Counted from the stretch's first letter, positions 15,311 through 23,041 are shown. The stretch: DNA of 27,076 nucleotides from an uncultured Candidatus Nemicrothrix sp. (GCA_903827085.1 CAIKHC010000255.1:1-27076); one strand, 5' to 3'. Numbers and translations: made by a program. Notes: a model not told the origin generated them from the letters alone.

Positions 15311-15972
15311 TACTTCTTCTCTGCTTTCCAGCCCTGGGTCATGATGAAAATTCCTTCAGCGCGAGCGGTGACTTCACCGTCGATCGAGATTGTTCCGAGT
15401 GTGAAGACCTTGCGGCCCTCGACTCGGTCAACCCAACTTTCAAGCTGGAGTTCGCGCTCAATCCATGTTGGACGTTCGTAGCGAATCGACAAGGTTCCAG
15501 TGAACCCGCCGAGTCCGTTGCAGACGTTGGTGGCGCCGAGTAGTTCATCGAACAACAAGGCGATGATTCCGCCGTGCACCATCCCGGGCGGCCCGTTGTA
15601 CTGCGCACCGAGAAATGCTCGACCCGTCGTGCGACCATCAACAACGTTGAGATCAACATCGGCCGAAAGTGGATTGAGGGGACCGATGATGGGGCTCCAC
15701 GGGAAGAACACACGTGGTTCGTTTGCCTGGGCCCCTATTGGACCTTGGTCCCCCAAACGGCCCTGCATGGGAAGGCCGTCAACCCGATGTGGTTCGAGTA
15801 ACGCAGCGGCTTCATCAATGAGGGCGGCAGCGCGCTCAAGCGATGAGGTCGGTGCGTTTGTACGACGCAGTGACGTAATGAGCGCGCGCGTCGAGGCGGC
15901 CACAGTTGCGGTGGCCGCCTCATCGTCAAGTGTCCAACCCGCAGTGAACGGAGCGGGTTCTTCGTTGGTCAT
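15310..15972 (-). CDS. PaaI-type hotdog-fold thioesterase
   Basis: A 220-residue protein with a non-conserved helical N-terminus (1-90) and a hotdog domain at about 95-212. The signature GPPGMVHGGIIALLFDELLG (127-146) gives the HGG motif (133-135) and the acid D142/E143 used by PaaI-like acyl-CoA thioesterases. It would hydrolyse an acyl- or aryl-CoA ester in the cytoplasm. Its ATG overlaps the SDR stop as ATGA, and its own stop overlaps the DUF2237 start, so all three genes are tightly coupled. Together they could oxidise an alcohol and release a CoA product (inference). The N-terminal extension is longer than in minimal PaaI proteins (~140 residues). Confidence 0.9.
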   Translation of the reverse strand: MTNEEPAPFTAGWTLDDEAATATVAASTRALITSLRRTNAPTSSLERAAALIDEAAALLEPHRVDGLPMQGRLGDQGPIGAQANEPRVFFPWSPIIGPLNPLSADVDLNVVDGRTTGRAFLGAQYNGPPGMVHGGIIALLFDELLGATNVCNGLGGFTGTLSIRYERPTWIERELQLESWVDRVEGRKVFTLGTISIDGEVTARAEGIFIMTQGWKAEKK

Positions 15973-16769
15973 GCGTTATAACCGAATCCTTCAGTTGTTG
16001 CGCTTGAGCCTGGAAGGCCGGGTTCAAGTCGTCCGGTCAGCCAGCCGCCGTCAACGACGAGTTCTGTGCCGGTGATGTAGCTGGCTTCAGCGCTAGCGAG
16101 GAACGCGACTGCTGCGGCAATTTCGTTTGGATAGCCGATGCGCTGAATTGCTTGTTGCTGATACGGCATTGTTTCGAGGATTGGATCGTTGATTGGATTG
16201 CCCATGACGGTATTGACGCCGCCGGGGTGCACCGAGTTCACGCGAATTCCAAACCGACCCCACTCCATGGCCGCGGTCTTCGTCATCCCGCGGATGGCGA
16301 ACTTTGATGCGGAGTAGGAGATCAGTCCGTTTTTCGAAGCGATTCCATCAATCGATGAAATGTTCACGATGGAACCGCCTCCGGATTCTTTCAGAAGTGG
16401 CTGGGCGGTCTTCATGCCCAAGAAGCAGCCAACCTGGTTCACATTGATCACCGTCATGTAGGCCTCGAGTGAGGTGTCTTCAATTGCCGATGGCCAAATG
16501 ATCGCAGCGTTGTTCACGAGGGCATCAAGGCGGCCGCCGAAGTCTTTGGTTGCAGCAATTGCCGCTTGCCATTCGGCTTCGTTACTGACGTCGAGGTGGA
16601 CGTAGTGAGCATTTGCTCCGATGTCGGCGGCGACTGCCTGACCCTCAGTGTCGAGCACGTCCGCGAGAACGACCTTTGCCCCTTCGCTGGCAAAGAGCCG
16701 AGCTTCGGCCTCGCCCTGCCCACGTGCTGCTCCTGTGACGATGACAACCTTGCCGTCGAATCGACCCAT
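15969..16769 (-). CDS. SDR oxidoreductase, 3-alpha/20-beta-hydroxysteroid dehydrogenase-like
   Basis: A 266-residue classical short-chain dehydrogenase. NAD(P)-binding TGAARGQG (12-19), acidic D37 after strand 2 (VVLAD) favouring NAD(H), LDV (59-61), NNAA (86-89), N111, and catalytic S139, Y152, K156 (YSASK). These numbers coincide with those of Streptomyces 3-alpha,20-beta-hydroxysteroid dehydrogenase, so a secondary-alcohol or hydroxysteroid substrate is a fair guess, not a proof. The C-terminal 20 residues extend past the usual GG(W) end. An AGGGGGAA ribosome-binding site (16772-16779) precedes the ATG. It is the first gene of the coupled three-gene unit with the thioesterase and DUF2237 genes. 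Confidence 0.92.
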   Translation of the reverse strand: MGRFDGKVVIVTGAARGQGEAEARLFASEGAKVVLADVLDTEGQAVAADIGANAHYVHLDVSNEAEWQAAIAATKDFGGRLDALVNNAAIIWPSAIEDTSLEAYMTVINVNQVGCFLGMKTAQPLLKESGGGSIVNISSIDGIASKNGLISYSASKFAIRGMTKTAAMEWGRFGIRVNSVHPGGVNTVMGNPINDPILETMPYQQQAIQRIGYPNEIAAAVAFLASAEASYITGTELVVDGGWLTGRLEPGLPGSSATTEGFGYNA

Positions 16770-16884
16770 GATTCCCCCTGATCCTTGGCCCCTCGTATGG
16801 GAGCGCCGAGAGGAGTGTAGGGAATCACAAGACCTAGCCGCCGATCGAAGGTGGGTGGTTGGTCTGGAGCTGCGTGGTCTGTTC

Positions 16885-16890
16885 TACTTT
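16885..16890 (+). promoter_or_regulatory. Possible -10 box (TACTTT) of AMIN-like lipoprotein gene
   Basis: TACTTT fits TANNNT and would give a leader of roughly 20-25 nt holding AAGGAG (16910-16915) before the GTG start at 16920. It lies in the 150-bp divergent gap after the SDR gene, which shows nothing else convincing. Confidence 0.3.
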
Positions 16891-16919
16891 GGGAACTACA
16901 TCTGTTTCCAAGGAGTCCC

Positions 16920-17480
16920 GTGAAGATCCGCCGCACCGTCATCGCCACCGCAGCAGCAGTGGCCCTGTTCCTTCCAATCGCCGCATGTTCGAGTGATTCA
17001 TCCTCAAGTAATTCGACCTCAACAACGGCCTCAAGCGGCGATCAGATCACCGACACAGCGTGTCCTTTTACCGGAACCGTGAACACCAGTTCGGGTGGCA
17101 AGGCCGGAACACCGTCAGCGTTGGGTTCGATCACGACGTCGAAGGAAGGATGTGTCGACAACATCCAACTGAAGTTGGGTAACGCAACGGGTGCTTGGAC
17201 CGCGGCATATGCAACCGGACCAGTCGTTGATGCTTCGGGTGCAACTGTTGCGACGAAGGGTGCTGCGGCGCTCGTCTTCACCCTGGCAGAAGGAACCTGG
17301 ACCGGCACCCCTGCCGCTCCCACGACCGTGCTTCCTGTGCAGCTCGATTATGTGCAGTCGATCAATGTGGTTGCCGGTCCGAACGGATCGCTTCTTGTTG
17401 TCTTTGGTCTTTCGGCAAAGAAGCCGTACCAGGCCAGCGATTCACAAACTCCTGCGTACATCTCACTTGGTATCGGCTGA
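16920..17480 (+). CDS. Lipoprotein, AMIN-like domain
   Basis: A 186-residue secreted lipoprotein: signal with lipobox IAAC (C23), Ser/Thr/Asn-rich linker to about 42, then a small beta-rich domain. Its pattern (SITTSKEGCVDNIQLKL, AYATGPVVDASGATV, LLVVFGLSAKKPYQ, final AYISLGIG) resembles the AMIN-like domain of actinobacterial lipoproteins, thought to act at the cell wall. That match is by eye. I chose the GTG at 16920 because AAGGAG lies 4 nt upstream and the signal peptide starts there; the in-frame ATG at 16851 would add 23 residues before it. Two cysteines in the mature part (one near the linker, one in EGCVDN) could form a disulphide. Confidence 0.8.
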   Translation: MKIRRTVIATAAAVALFLPIAACSSDSSSSNSTSTTASSGDQITDTACPFTGTVNTSSGGKAGTPSALGSITTSKEGCVDNIQLKLGNATGAWTAAYATGPVVDASGATVATKGAAALVFTLAEGTWTGTPAAPTTVLPVQLDYVQSINVVAGPNGSLLVVFGLSAKKPYQASDSQTPAYISLGIG

Positions 17481-17503
17481 TCCTCAGTTTCATTACTGAT
17501 GTT

Positions 17504-18286
17504 TCAGCGAACGGTAATTGCGAGTATCGCCGCGCACACGATTCCGTAGATTCCAACCGCTCGACGCAACAACGTTGGGTGAAGGCGTCGGCCATAGTGA
17601 GAACCCAGCCATCCGCCAGCGAGGGTGAGGGGAGCCATCATCGCTACGACCCCCCACTGCACTGGTCCCCAAATCGCGAAGATCACTACCGCGACAATGT
17701 TGATGGAAAACTGCAGCACACTTTTGAGTGCGTTGAGCCGTTGGAGATGATCGATCATCGTGATGCCGAGCATCGCTAACAAGATGACACCGAGAACGCC
17801 GCCGAAATAGCCGCCATAAATGGCGGCAATAAAGACACCGACGACTGATGCGATGTTGTGTTCGGCGACGATGGCTTCGCCGGTTTCAGGGTGAAGACGC
17901 GCAAGTCTTTTTTGAATCGCCGGTTGTGCGATGAGAAGTAGTGACGCGCCGAGAACCAGGAACGGAACGAGAATTCGAAAGATAGTGCTCGACGTTGTCA
18001 GAAGAATGACAGCGCCTAACAGTGCTCCGGCAAAGGCGGCAGGCAAGAGCATGCGCACGTTTGCACGCTGACCTTCAAGTTCTTTGCGGTAACCGGCAAT
18101 CCCACCGAGATAGCCAGGAACAAGTCCAACCGTATTTGTCACATTTGCGGTCACGGGCGGGAAGCCAAGGGCAAGAAGGGTGGGGAAGGTGATGAGTGAA
18201 CCGCCTCCGGCAACAGCATTGATGCCGCCGGCAAGAAGTGCAGAGACGGCGAGGAGGATGATGCCGCCGGCGCTCAGATTGTCCAT
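17504..18286 (-). CDS. TauE/SafE family membrane permease
   Basis: A 260-residue integral membrane protein of the TauE/SafE (sulfite/organosulfonate exporter) family with about eight hydrophobic spans. The N-terminal signature INAVAGGGSLITFPTLLALGFPPVTANVTNTVGLVPG and its echo GGYFGGVLGVILLAMLG in the second half are the family's duplicated motifs. These permeases move small anions such as sulfite or sulfoacetate; the substrate is not predictable. A GTG at 18316 would extend the frame by ten residues. I prefer the ATG at 18286, which has a TACGAT box 8 nt upstream on this strand. It is divergent from the crotonase gene and ends 23 bp from the convergent lipoprotein gene. Confidence 0.9.
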   Translation of the reverse strand: MDNLSAGGIILLAVSALLAGGINAVAGGGSLITFPTLLALGFPPVTANVTNTVGLVPGYLGGIAGYRKELEGQRANVRMLLPAAFAGALLGAVILLTTSSTIFRILVPFLVLGASLLLIAQPAIQKRLARLHPETGEAIVAEHNIASVVGVFIAAIYGGYFGGVLGVILLAMLGITMIDHLQRLNALKSVLQFSINIVAVVIFAIWGPVQWGVVAMMAPLTLAGGWLGSHYGRRLHPTLLRRAVGIYGIVCAAILAITVR

Positions 18287-18294
18287 GGGTCTTG

Positions 18295-18300
18295 ATCGTA
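18295..18300 (-). promoter_or_regulatory. -10 box (TACGAT) of leaderless TauE/SafE gene
   Basis: On the minus strand TACGAT ends 8 nt before the ATG at 18286, with no Shine-Dalgarno sequence between. This matches the leaderless layout of the TetR (948) and MarR (12475) genes and supports the chosen start. Confidence 0.45.
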
Positions 18301-18362
18301 CGGGGCGCGTCAGCACCGGTGGTGTGGTGGACTTGGTTTTTCCGAGTTTGTGGGGGAGTCGA

Positions 18363-19169
18363 ATGGCAATCGTCGAAACAACAATGGCTGGCGAAGGTAT
18401 CGCTCGGGTGACACTGAACGATCCCGATCGTTACAACGCGCTCACCCCAGCGCTTATCGACGGACTTGCAGACGCTTTTGCATCAATCCGCCGAGATCGT
18501 GAAGTGCGTGTCGTGATCCTCGACGGAAATGGTCGCGGTTTCTGTGCCGGTGCCGACATGAGCGGAACGGGTGGCGTTCCCGATCGTTCGCGCGGTCGTG
18601 GGCCGGTCGGGTTTGTCCACGAGATGCAAGAACACCTCATGGACGTTGTGTTGGCGATTCATGAAACACCGCAGCCGGTTGTTGCCGCGCTTCATGGTGC
18701 TGTTGTGGGCGGAGGATTGGCATTGGCACTTACGTGCGACCTTCGTGTCGCTTCGGCCGACGCGTTCTTTGCGTCCCATTTCATTCGCGTGGGTTTATCG
18801 TCCTGCGATCTCGGTACGAGTTACTGGTTACCGCGTATTTGTGGGCCAACAATCGCTGCCGAACTGATGCTGACCGGCCGCCGGTTCAGCGCTGACGAAG
18901 CACGTGAGTACGGCGTGCTGAATCGAGTGACAACTTCGGACGAACTCCAGTCGACCGCTCTTGAACTCGCAGGAATGATTGCTGACAACTCTGAGTACGG
19001 CGTGCGTATGACCAAAGTTGGGATGTGGGCCAACCTCGATGCGTCGAGTTTGCGTGCAGCGATGGAACTCGAGAATCGCACACAGGTTCTTGGCACGTTT
19101 ACCGGCAATATGACCGAAGCAGGTGAAGCGTTCCGCGAGAAGCGGGCGCCCGAGTGGAAACCGATGTGA
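18363..19169 (+). CDS. Crotonase-superfamily protein, isomerase-like active site
   Basis: A 268-residue crotonase-fold protein. The oxyanion-hole motif FCAGADM (60-66) and GAVVGGGLAL (112-121) are clear, so a CoA thioester is bound. The two glutamates of true enoyl-CoA hydratases are missing: the GGGxE position is A120 and the second is F140. Instead it has D149 in SCDLGTSYWLPR, a pattern seen in isomerase-type crotonases, where an acid near here moves protons. I therefore would not call it a hydratase. The ATG at 18363 follows GGGGGAG (18352-18358); longer frames run back into the divergent permease gene. The alpha/beta hydrolase gene begins 1 bp after its stop, so the two form an operon. 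Confidence 0.9.
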   Translation: MAIVETTMAGEGIARVTLNDPDRYNALTPALIDGLADAFASIRRDREVRVVILDGNGRGFCAGADMSGTGGVPDRSRGRGPVGFVHEMQEHLMDVVLAIHETPQPVVAALHGAVVGGGLALALTCDLRVASADAFFASHFIRVGLSSCDLGTSYWLPRICGPTIAAELMLTGRRFSADEAREYGVLNRVTTSDELQSTALELAGMIADNSEYGVRMTKVGMWANLDASSLRAAMELENRTQVLGTFTGNMTEAGEAFREKRAPEWKPM

Positions 19170-19170
19170 C

Positions 19171-19965
19171 ATGCCTACCGAACACTTGAATGGAATCGAT
19201 CTTCATTGGGAACAGGCAGGCGAGGGTCCTCGACTGCTGATGTTCAATGGATCGGGTTCGACAATCGAACGTATGCGGCCGCTGTTCGACGCACTCGGAA
19301 CCCAATTCGATGTTGTCCTGCATGATCAGCGCGGATTGGGTCGCACGGAAATTCCCGCAGGGCCGTATTCCATGGCCGAGTATGCGGCCGACGCGGTTGC
19401 TCTTGTTGATTTTCTTGGCTGGGACACGTTCAACGTCATCGGAATCAGTTTCGGCGGAATGGTTGCGCAAGAGTTTGCGGTCACCGTTCCCGACCGAGTC
19501 GAGCGGTTGGCTTTGCTCTGCACGTCGCCCGGCGGAGCGGGTGGTTCGTCATATCCGCTTCATGAACTCCGTTCGATGAACGAAGCGGAACGAGCTGGAA
19601 TTTCAATGACGATTATGGATACGCGGTTCACTCCCGAGTGGCTCGCTGCCCACCCAGCAGATCAGCTATTCGTCGATGGCATCAGCGGTCAGTACGGCGC
19701 CAAAGCGGGCTCAGAGGCTGAACGCGGTGAGATCGAACAGTTGAATGCTCGTAGCGTTCACGACGTATGGGACCGCCTCGAGCACATCACAGCTCCGACC
19801 TTTATCGGCGCTGGTCGCTACGACGGCATCGCCCCGCTCTCAAACAGTGAAGCGATGGCTGATCGAATTCCTAATGCTGAACTTCATGTCTACGAGGGTG
19901 GACACGGGTTCTTCGCCCAAGACGCGACTGCGTTCCCGGATGTCTTCAAGTTCTTGGGTAGCTGA
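19171..19965 (+). CDS. Alpha/beta hydrolase
   Basis: A 264-residue cytoplasmic alpha/beta hydrolase. Oxyanion region MFNGSGS (24-30; the common HG is NG), HDQRGLGRT (51-59), nucleophile elbow GISFGG with S93, acid D218 (GAGRYDGI) and base H245 (GGHGFF) make a complete Ser-Asp-His triad. The overall pattern resembles 3-oxoadipate enol-lactonase/meta-cleavage hydrolase-like members, but the substrate is open. The start is the ATG at 19171, one base after the crotonase stop, so translation is probably coupled; the ATG at 19123 would overlap the crotonase by 47 bp. It ends 12 bp from the convergent epoxide-hydrolase-like gene. Confidence 0.9.
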   Translation: MPTEHLNGIDLHWEQAGEGPRLLMFNGSGSTIERMRPLFDALGTQFDVVLHDQRGLGRTEIPAGPYSMAEYAADAVALVDFLGWDTFNVIGISFGGMVAQEFAVTVPDRVERLALLCTSPGGAGGSSYPLHELRSMNEAERAGISMTIMDTRFTPEWLAAHPADQLFVDGISGQYGAKAGSEAERGEIEQLNARSVHDVWDRLEHITAPTFIGAGRYDGIAPLSNSEAMADRIPNAELHVYEGGHGFFAQDATAFPDVFKFLGS

Positions 19966-19977
19966 GGAGCGACCAGC

Positions 19978-20358
19978 TCAACCCATTTGTGACATGAACT
20001 GATTGAGGTCGAAGTACTCGCGCCACTTTGCGATCTTGTCGCCCTCAAATTCAAAAATGCCGAGAACGGGAAGTTCAATTTCACTGCCGTCTTCTTTTTC
20101 GAAGATGTCAACGCGCTCGGTGACCACCATTGGGCCGTTTGAAATCATGTTGTCGATACGGAACACCTTGACCTTGAGCCCAGCGGTGAAGCCTTCGATC
20201 ATCATTCGAATCGCTTCATGACCGACCATGGGATCGACCGGGATGTTGTGGTACACGCCGTCTTCGGTGAAGAACGCGACGACCTTGTCGTGGTCACCTT
20301 CGGCCCAGGCATCGCAAAATTCCTGAACAAGTGCTTCGTACTTCGCTCCGTCGCTCAT
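19978..20358 (-). CDS. Limonene-1,2-epoxide hydrolase-like (SnoaL fold) protein
   Basis: A 126-residue protein of the NTF2/SnoaL fold, close to limonene-1,2-epoxide hydrolase (LEH, ~149 residues). The LEH active site is all there: Y36 and N38 (VYHNIP) match Y53/N55, R82-x-D84 (TERVD) matches R99/D101, and D117 (WREYFD) matches D132. It is therefore a credible one-step epoxide hydrolase, cytoplasmic; the related mycobacterial EphG also acts on non-terpene epoxides. The ATG at 20358 has AAGGAA upstream; the longer frame to 20613 would overlap the divergent P450 gene and is rejected. It is divergent from the P450 gene, so a P450-made epoxide could be its substrate (inference). Confidence 0.88.
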   Translation of the reverse strand: MSDGAKYEALVQEFCDAWAEGDHDKVVAFFTEDGVYHNIPVDPMVGHEAIRMMIEGFTAGLKVKVFRIDNMISNGPMVVTERVDIFEKEDGSEIELPVLGIFEFEGDKIAKWREYFDLNQFMSQMG

Positions 20359-20383
20359 GGCGTTCCTTCGCAGTCCAAGGGTC

Positions 20384-20396
20384 CGGCGCTTCGCCG
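20384..20396. other. CGGCG/CGCCG hairpin in epoxide-hydrolase leader
   Basis: Perfect 5-bp GC stem with a 3-nt loop in the 113-bp divergent gap, 26 bp before the epoxide-hydrolase-like start. It may shape that mRNA leader or be chance. Confidence 0.25.
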
Positions 20397-20447
20397 TCCG
20401 AGGGGACATCCTGACACTCGGAGGCAACGGCTGTCCTGTCGATTGGC

Positions 20448-20453
20448 TACGGT
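20448..20453 (+). promoter_or_regulatory. -10 box (TACGGT) of P450 gene
   Basis: TACGGT fits TANNNT. Transcription starting about 7 nt later would give a leader of roughly 11 nt made almost only of the GAGGGGGAA ribosome-binding site (20460-20468) before the ATG at 20472. Confidence 0.4.
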
Positions 20454-20471
20454 CCTTATGAGGGGGAATCC

Positions 20472-21665
20472 ATGTCGGAGAATCACGATGCAGGATCAAT
20501 GACCGATTTCGCGTTGAATCCACTCCCCGGGGCCGAACTTCACGAGGTCTTACGAACCTTGCGATCCGAGCGCGGCGATGTCGCTCCGGTGACCTTCTTC
20601 GGAATGCCAACATTCGCCATCCTTAGTTGGGATGCATTGCGCGAGTTCTTCGCCTCCAACGAAGAGTTTCCAGGCGGCGAGGTCTACAAATACCAACTCG
20701 AAAAGACGGTTGGTCGAACGTTCATCTCAATGGACGGTTCGGATCATGACGTCTACAGGCGCCTTGTCACTCCGGCATTTCGTTCGCGTGCTGCAATTCG
20801 ATTCGTCGATGAGGAACTCACGCCGCTGGCTCACCAACTACTTCATGGGTTGGTTGAGAAGGGAGAAGCCGACCTCGTCGCTGAATTCACGAACCGACTT
20901 CCGTTCTGGGCGATCAGTCAGAAACTCGGCCTGCCCGAAGGTTTCGAAGATCGTCAACGCGAGTGGGCCCTCGCCATCCTTTCCGAACCGAGCAACCCCG
21001 AGGGTGCTCGTCGGGCAGCTGACGAACTTTCCGAAGTGATCGCTCCAGTTGTTGCTGCGCGGCGGAAAGATCCCGGGACTGATGTGATTTCCCAACTCGT
21101 CTCTGGAGAATTTCAGGGAGTGCGACTCACCGATGATGAAGTGCACTCGCATGTCCGCTTGCTCTTTGCAGTTGGGGCCACGACAACATCGGATGCACTG
21201 AGCAATCTCCTTTGGGCCCTGTTGCACCGGCCGGAACTTGTCGAACGAATCCGAGCGACTCCTGAACTGCGTCCGGCGCTCGTGCGGGAACTCCTGCGCT
21301 GGGAGCCGCCGGTTCCGCTCCTTCCCCGTATGGCTTTGCGGGAGGGAACGATCGGTGGTGTGAACATTCCTGCGGGTTCGATGATCCTCGCCGCAATTGC
21401 ATCGGCGAATCGAGATCCTGATCGATTCACTGAACCTGATGAGTTTGATGTCGATAGACCCGACAGTGACATTCTCACATTCGGATTTGGCGTCAAGTTC
21501 TGTCCCGGCACGCATATGGCCAAACAGCAACTTCTCGCCGCTCTCGACGTTCTTCTCGATCGTCTTCCTGGGTTGAGGCTGGCCGGGGACGACACGGGTG
21601 CAGTCCCATCTGGATGCAATCTGCGCTCAGTTTCGTCACTTCGATGCGAGTGGGACTCATTGTGA
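20472..21665 (+). CDS. Cytochrome P450 with atypical I-helix and heme-loop residues
   Basis: A 397-residue bacterial class I P450. Heme-binding loop FGFGVKFCPG has the thiolate ligand C344; the ExxR motif is E273-LL-R276; the I-helix reads VGATTT (234-239). Two positions differ from consensus: the acid of the usual (A/G)GxD/E-T-T is T237, and the heme-propionate H/R two residues before the Cys is K342. Loss of the acid often accompanies altered O2 activation, so this may not be an ordinary hydroxylase. It needs ferredoxin and reductase not encoded here. The ATG follows GAGGGGGAA. It is divergent from the epoxide-hydrolase-like gene and 65 bp upstream of an acyl-CoA dehydrogenase gene. Substrate unknown. 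Confidence 0.93.
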   Translation: MSENHDAGSMTDFALNPLPGAELHEVLRTLRSERGDVAPVTFFGMPTFAILSWDALREFFASNEEFPGGEVYKYQLEKTVGRTFISMDGSDHDVYRRLVTPAFRSRAAIRFVDEELTPLAHQLLHGLVEKGEADLVAEFTNRLPFWAISQKLGLPEGFEDRQREWALAILSEPSNPEGARRAADELSEVIAPVVAARRKDPGTDVISQLVSGEFQGVRLTDDEVHSHVRLLFAVGATTTSDALSNLLWALLHRPELVERIRATPELRPALVRELLRWEPPVPLLPRMALREGTIGGVNIPAGSMILAAIASANRDPDRFTEPDEFDVDRPDSDILTFGFGVKFCPGTHMAKQQLLAALDVLLDRLPGLRLAGDDTGAVPSGCNLRSVSSLRCEWDSL

Positions 21666-21693
21666 GCATTTCGCTGCGCATGGCCGTCGGGCC

Positions 21694-21699
21694 TACCGT
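21694..21699 (+). promoter_or_regulatory. -10 box (TACCGT) of acyl-CoA dehydrogenase gene
   Basis: TACCGT fits TANNNT in the 65-bp gap after the P450 gene and would give a leader of about 25 nt with GAGGGGGAA (21716-21724). It suggests the dehydrogenase has its own promoter. Confidence 0.35.
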
Positions 21700-21730
21700 G
21701 TGAACAGATTTCACTGAGGGGGAATACGTC

Positions 21731-23032
21731 ATGGCCGATTTCAGTATCGATCCAGCATTCCAAGAACAGCTTGATTGGATTCGCGAGTTCGTAAAGGCCG
21801 AGGTTGAACCCCTCGATCTGGCATTCGCGGGCGAAGAAATGGTCTACAACAAGGCCAGCGCGTTCTACGAAGAGGCGATTCGCCCTCTGCAGCAAGTGGT
21901 GAAGGACCGTGGCCTGTGGTCATGTCACCTGACTCCCGATTTTGGGGGGCAGGGATATGGGCAGGTGCAGTTGGCGTATATGAACGAGATCCTTGGGCGT
22001 TCGCAGTTCGGGCCGACCGTGTTTGGAAATCAGGCCCCCGACTCGGGCAACGCCGAAATCATCGCCCACTACGGAACTCCCGAGCAGAAGGCGAAGTATC
22101 TCGAACCGTTGCTCGATGGCCGCATCTCTTCGTGTTACTCAATGACCGAGCCGCAGGGCGGCGCCGACCCCGGTGTCTTCACATGCAGCGCAGTGCGCGA
22201 CGGCGATGAATGGGTCATCGATGGCGAGAAGTGGTTCGCGTCATCGCTTCGTTACGCCTCGTTCTTGATTGTCATGGTCATTACTGATCCCGATGTTGCA
22301 GTGCACAAGGGCGCCTCGATGTTCTTGGTGCCTGCGGACTCACCTGGGATTGAAGTTGTTCGCAACGTTGGCGTCGGTCAAGAGTCAGAAGGTCACGGCG
22401 GGCATGCCTACGTTCGCTACAACAGCGTTCGTGTTCCAGCCGAGAATCTTCTCGGTGGAGAAGGACAAGCGTTCACGATCGCCCAGACACGGCTTGGCGG
22501 CGGACGTTTGCATCACGCGATGCGTACCGTCGGCGCTGTGTCACGCTGTCTCGACATGTTGTGTGAACGTGCGCTTAGTCGAACGACGCAGGGTGAACTT
22601 CTCGCTCGCAAACAAGCGACACAGGAAAAGATCGCCGATTCATTCATTGAACTTCTTCAGTTCAAACTTCAGGTGCTGCATGCGGCGTGGGTCGTCGACC
22701 AAAAGGGCGGGCACGCTGCGCGAAAGGAAATTGCCGCAGTGAAGGTCGCGACGCCGAAGGTGTACCGCGAAGCTGTACTGCGGACGATTCAATTGCACGG
22801 AGCGCTCGGTGTCTCAAACGAAATGCCATTGGCGAACATGCTCATGGCGTCAGTCACGATGGGAATCGCCGACGGACCGACCGAGGTACACAAGTTCACA
22901 GTCGCGCGCGAAGTCTTGAAGGACTACTCGCCGGCCGAGGGCGACTGGCCGAGCGAGCATCTTCCTGAACGACGTGCGGCCGCCCGCGCTGAGTTCGCTG
23001 ATCTTCTTGAGCGTTCAGTTTCCGATTATTGA
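21731..23032 (+). CDS. Acyl-CoA dehydrogenase
   Basis: A 433-residue FAD-dependent acyl-CoA dehydrogenase, slightly longer than the 380-400 of short/medium-chain enzymes. Flavin-binding CYSMTEPQGGADPG is at 135-148, WFASSLRYA (168-176) follows, and the C-terminal domain has QLHGALGVSNEMPL and ADGPTEVHKF. The catalytic base would be D381 (the place of E376 in medium-chain ACAD), as in some ACAD10/11-like members. It makes a trans-2-enoyl-CoA and passes electrons to ETF. The ATG is preceded by GAGGGGGAA. It ends only 9 bp from the convergent FDOR gene. Together with the crotonases and SDR it suggests beta-oxidation of an unusual acyl group. Confidence 0.94.
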   Translation: MADFSIDPAFQEQLDWIREFVKAEVEPLDLAFAGEEMVYNKASAFYEEAIRPLQQVVKDRGLWSCHLTPDFGGQGYGQVQLAYMNEILGRSQFGPTVFGNQAPDSGNAEIIAHYGTPEQKAKYLEPLLDGRISSCYSMTEPQGGADPGVFTCSAVRDGDEWVIDGEKWFASSLRYASFLIVMVITDPDVAVHKGASMFLVPADSPGIEVVRNVGVGQESEGHGGHAYVRYNSVRVPAENLLGGEGQAFTIAQTRLGGGRLHHAMRTVGAVSRCLDMLCERALSRTTQGELLARKQATQEKIADSFIELLQFKLQVLHAAWVVDQKGGHAARKEIAAVKVATPKVYREAVLRTIQLHGALGVSNEMPLANMLMASVTMGIADGPTEVHKFTVAREVLKDYSPAEGDWPSEHLPERRAAARAEFADLLERSVSDY

Positions 23033-23041
23033 TCGGAAGGT

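Noticed and set aside
16851..16919. In-frame upstream ATG of the AMIN-like lipoprotein
   Set aside because: It would place 23 residues before the signal peptide; GTG at 16920 has AAGGAG and begins the signal directly.
17484..17499. Terminator hairpin TCAGT/ACTGA between lipoprotein and TauE genes
   Set aside because: The stem is only 5 bp, AT-rich and without a T-tract, so chance is likely.
18180..18362. N-terminal extension of the crotonase at 18363
   Set aside because: It would run into the divergent TauE/SafE gene; GGGGGAG just before 18363 marks the proper start.
20359..20613. N-terminal extension of the epoxide-hydrolase-like protein
   Set aside because: It would overlap the P450 gene and promoter; the fold starts at the ATG at 20358, which has an AAGGAA site.
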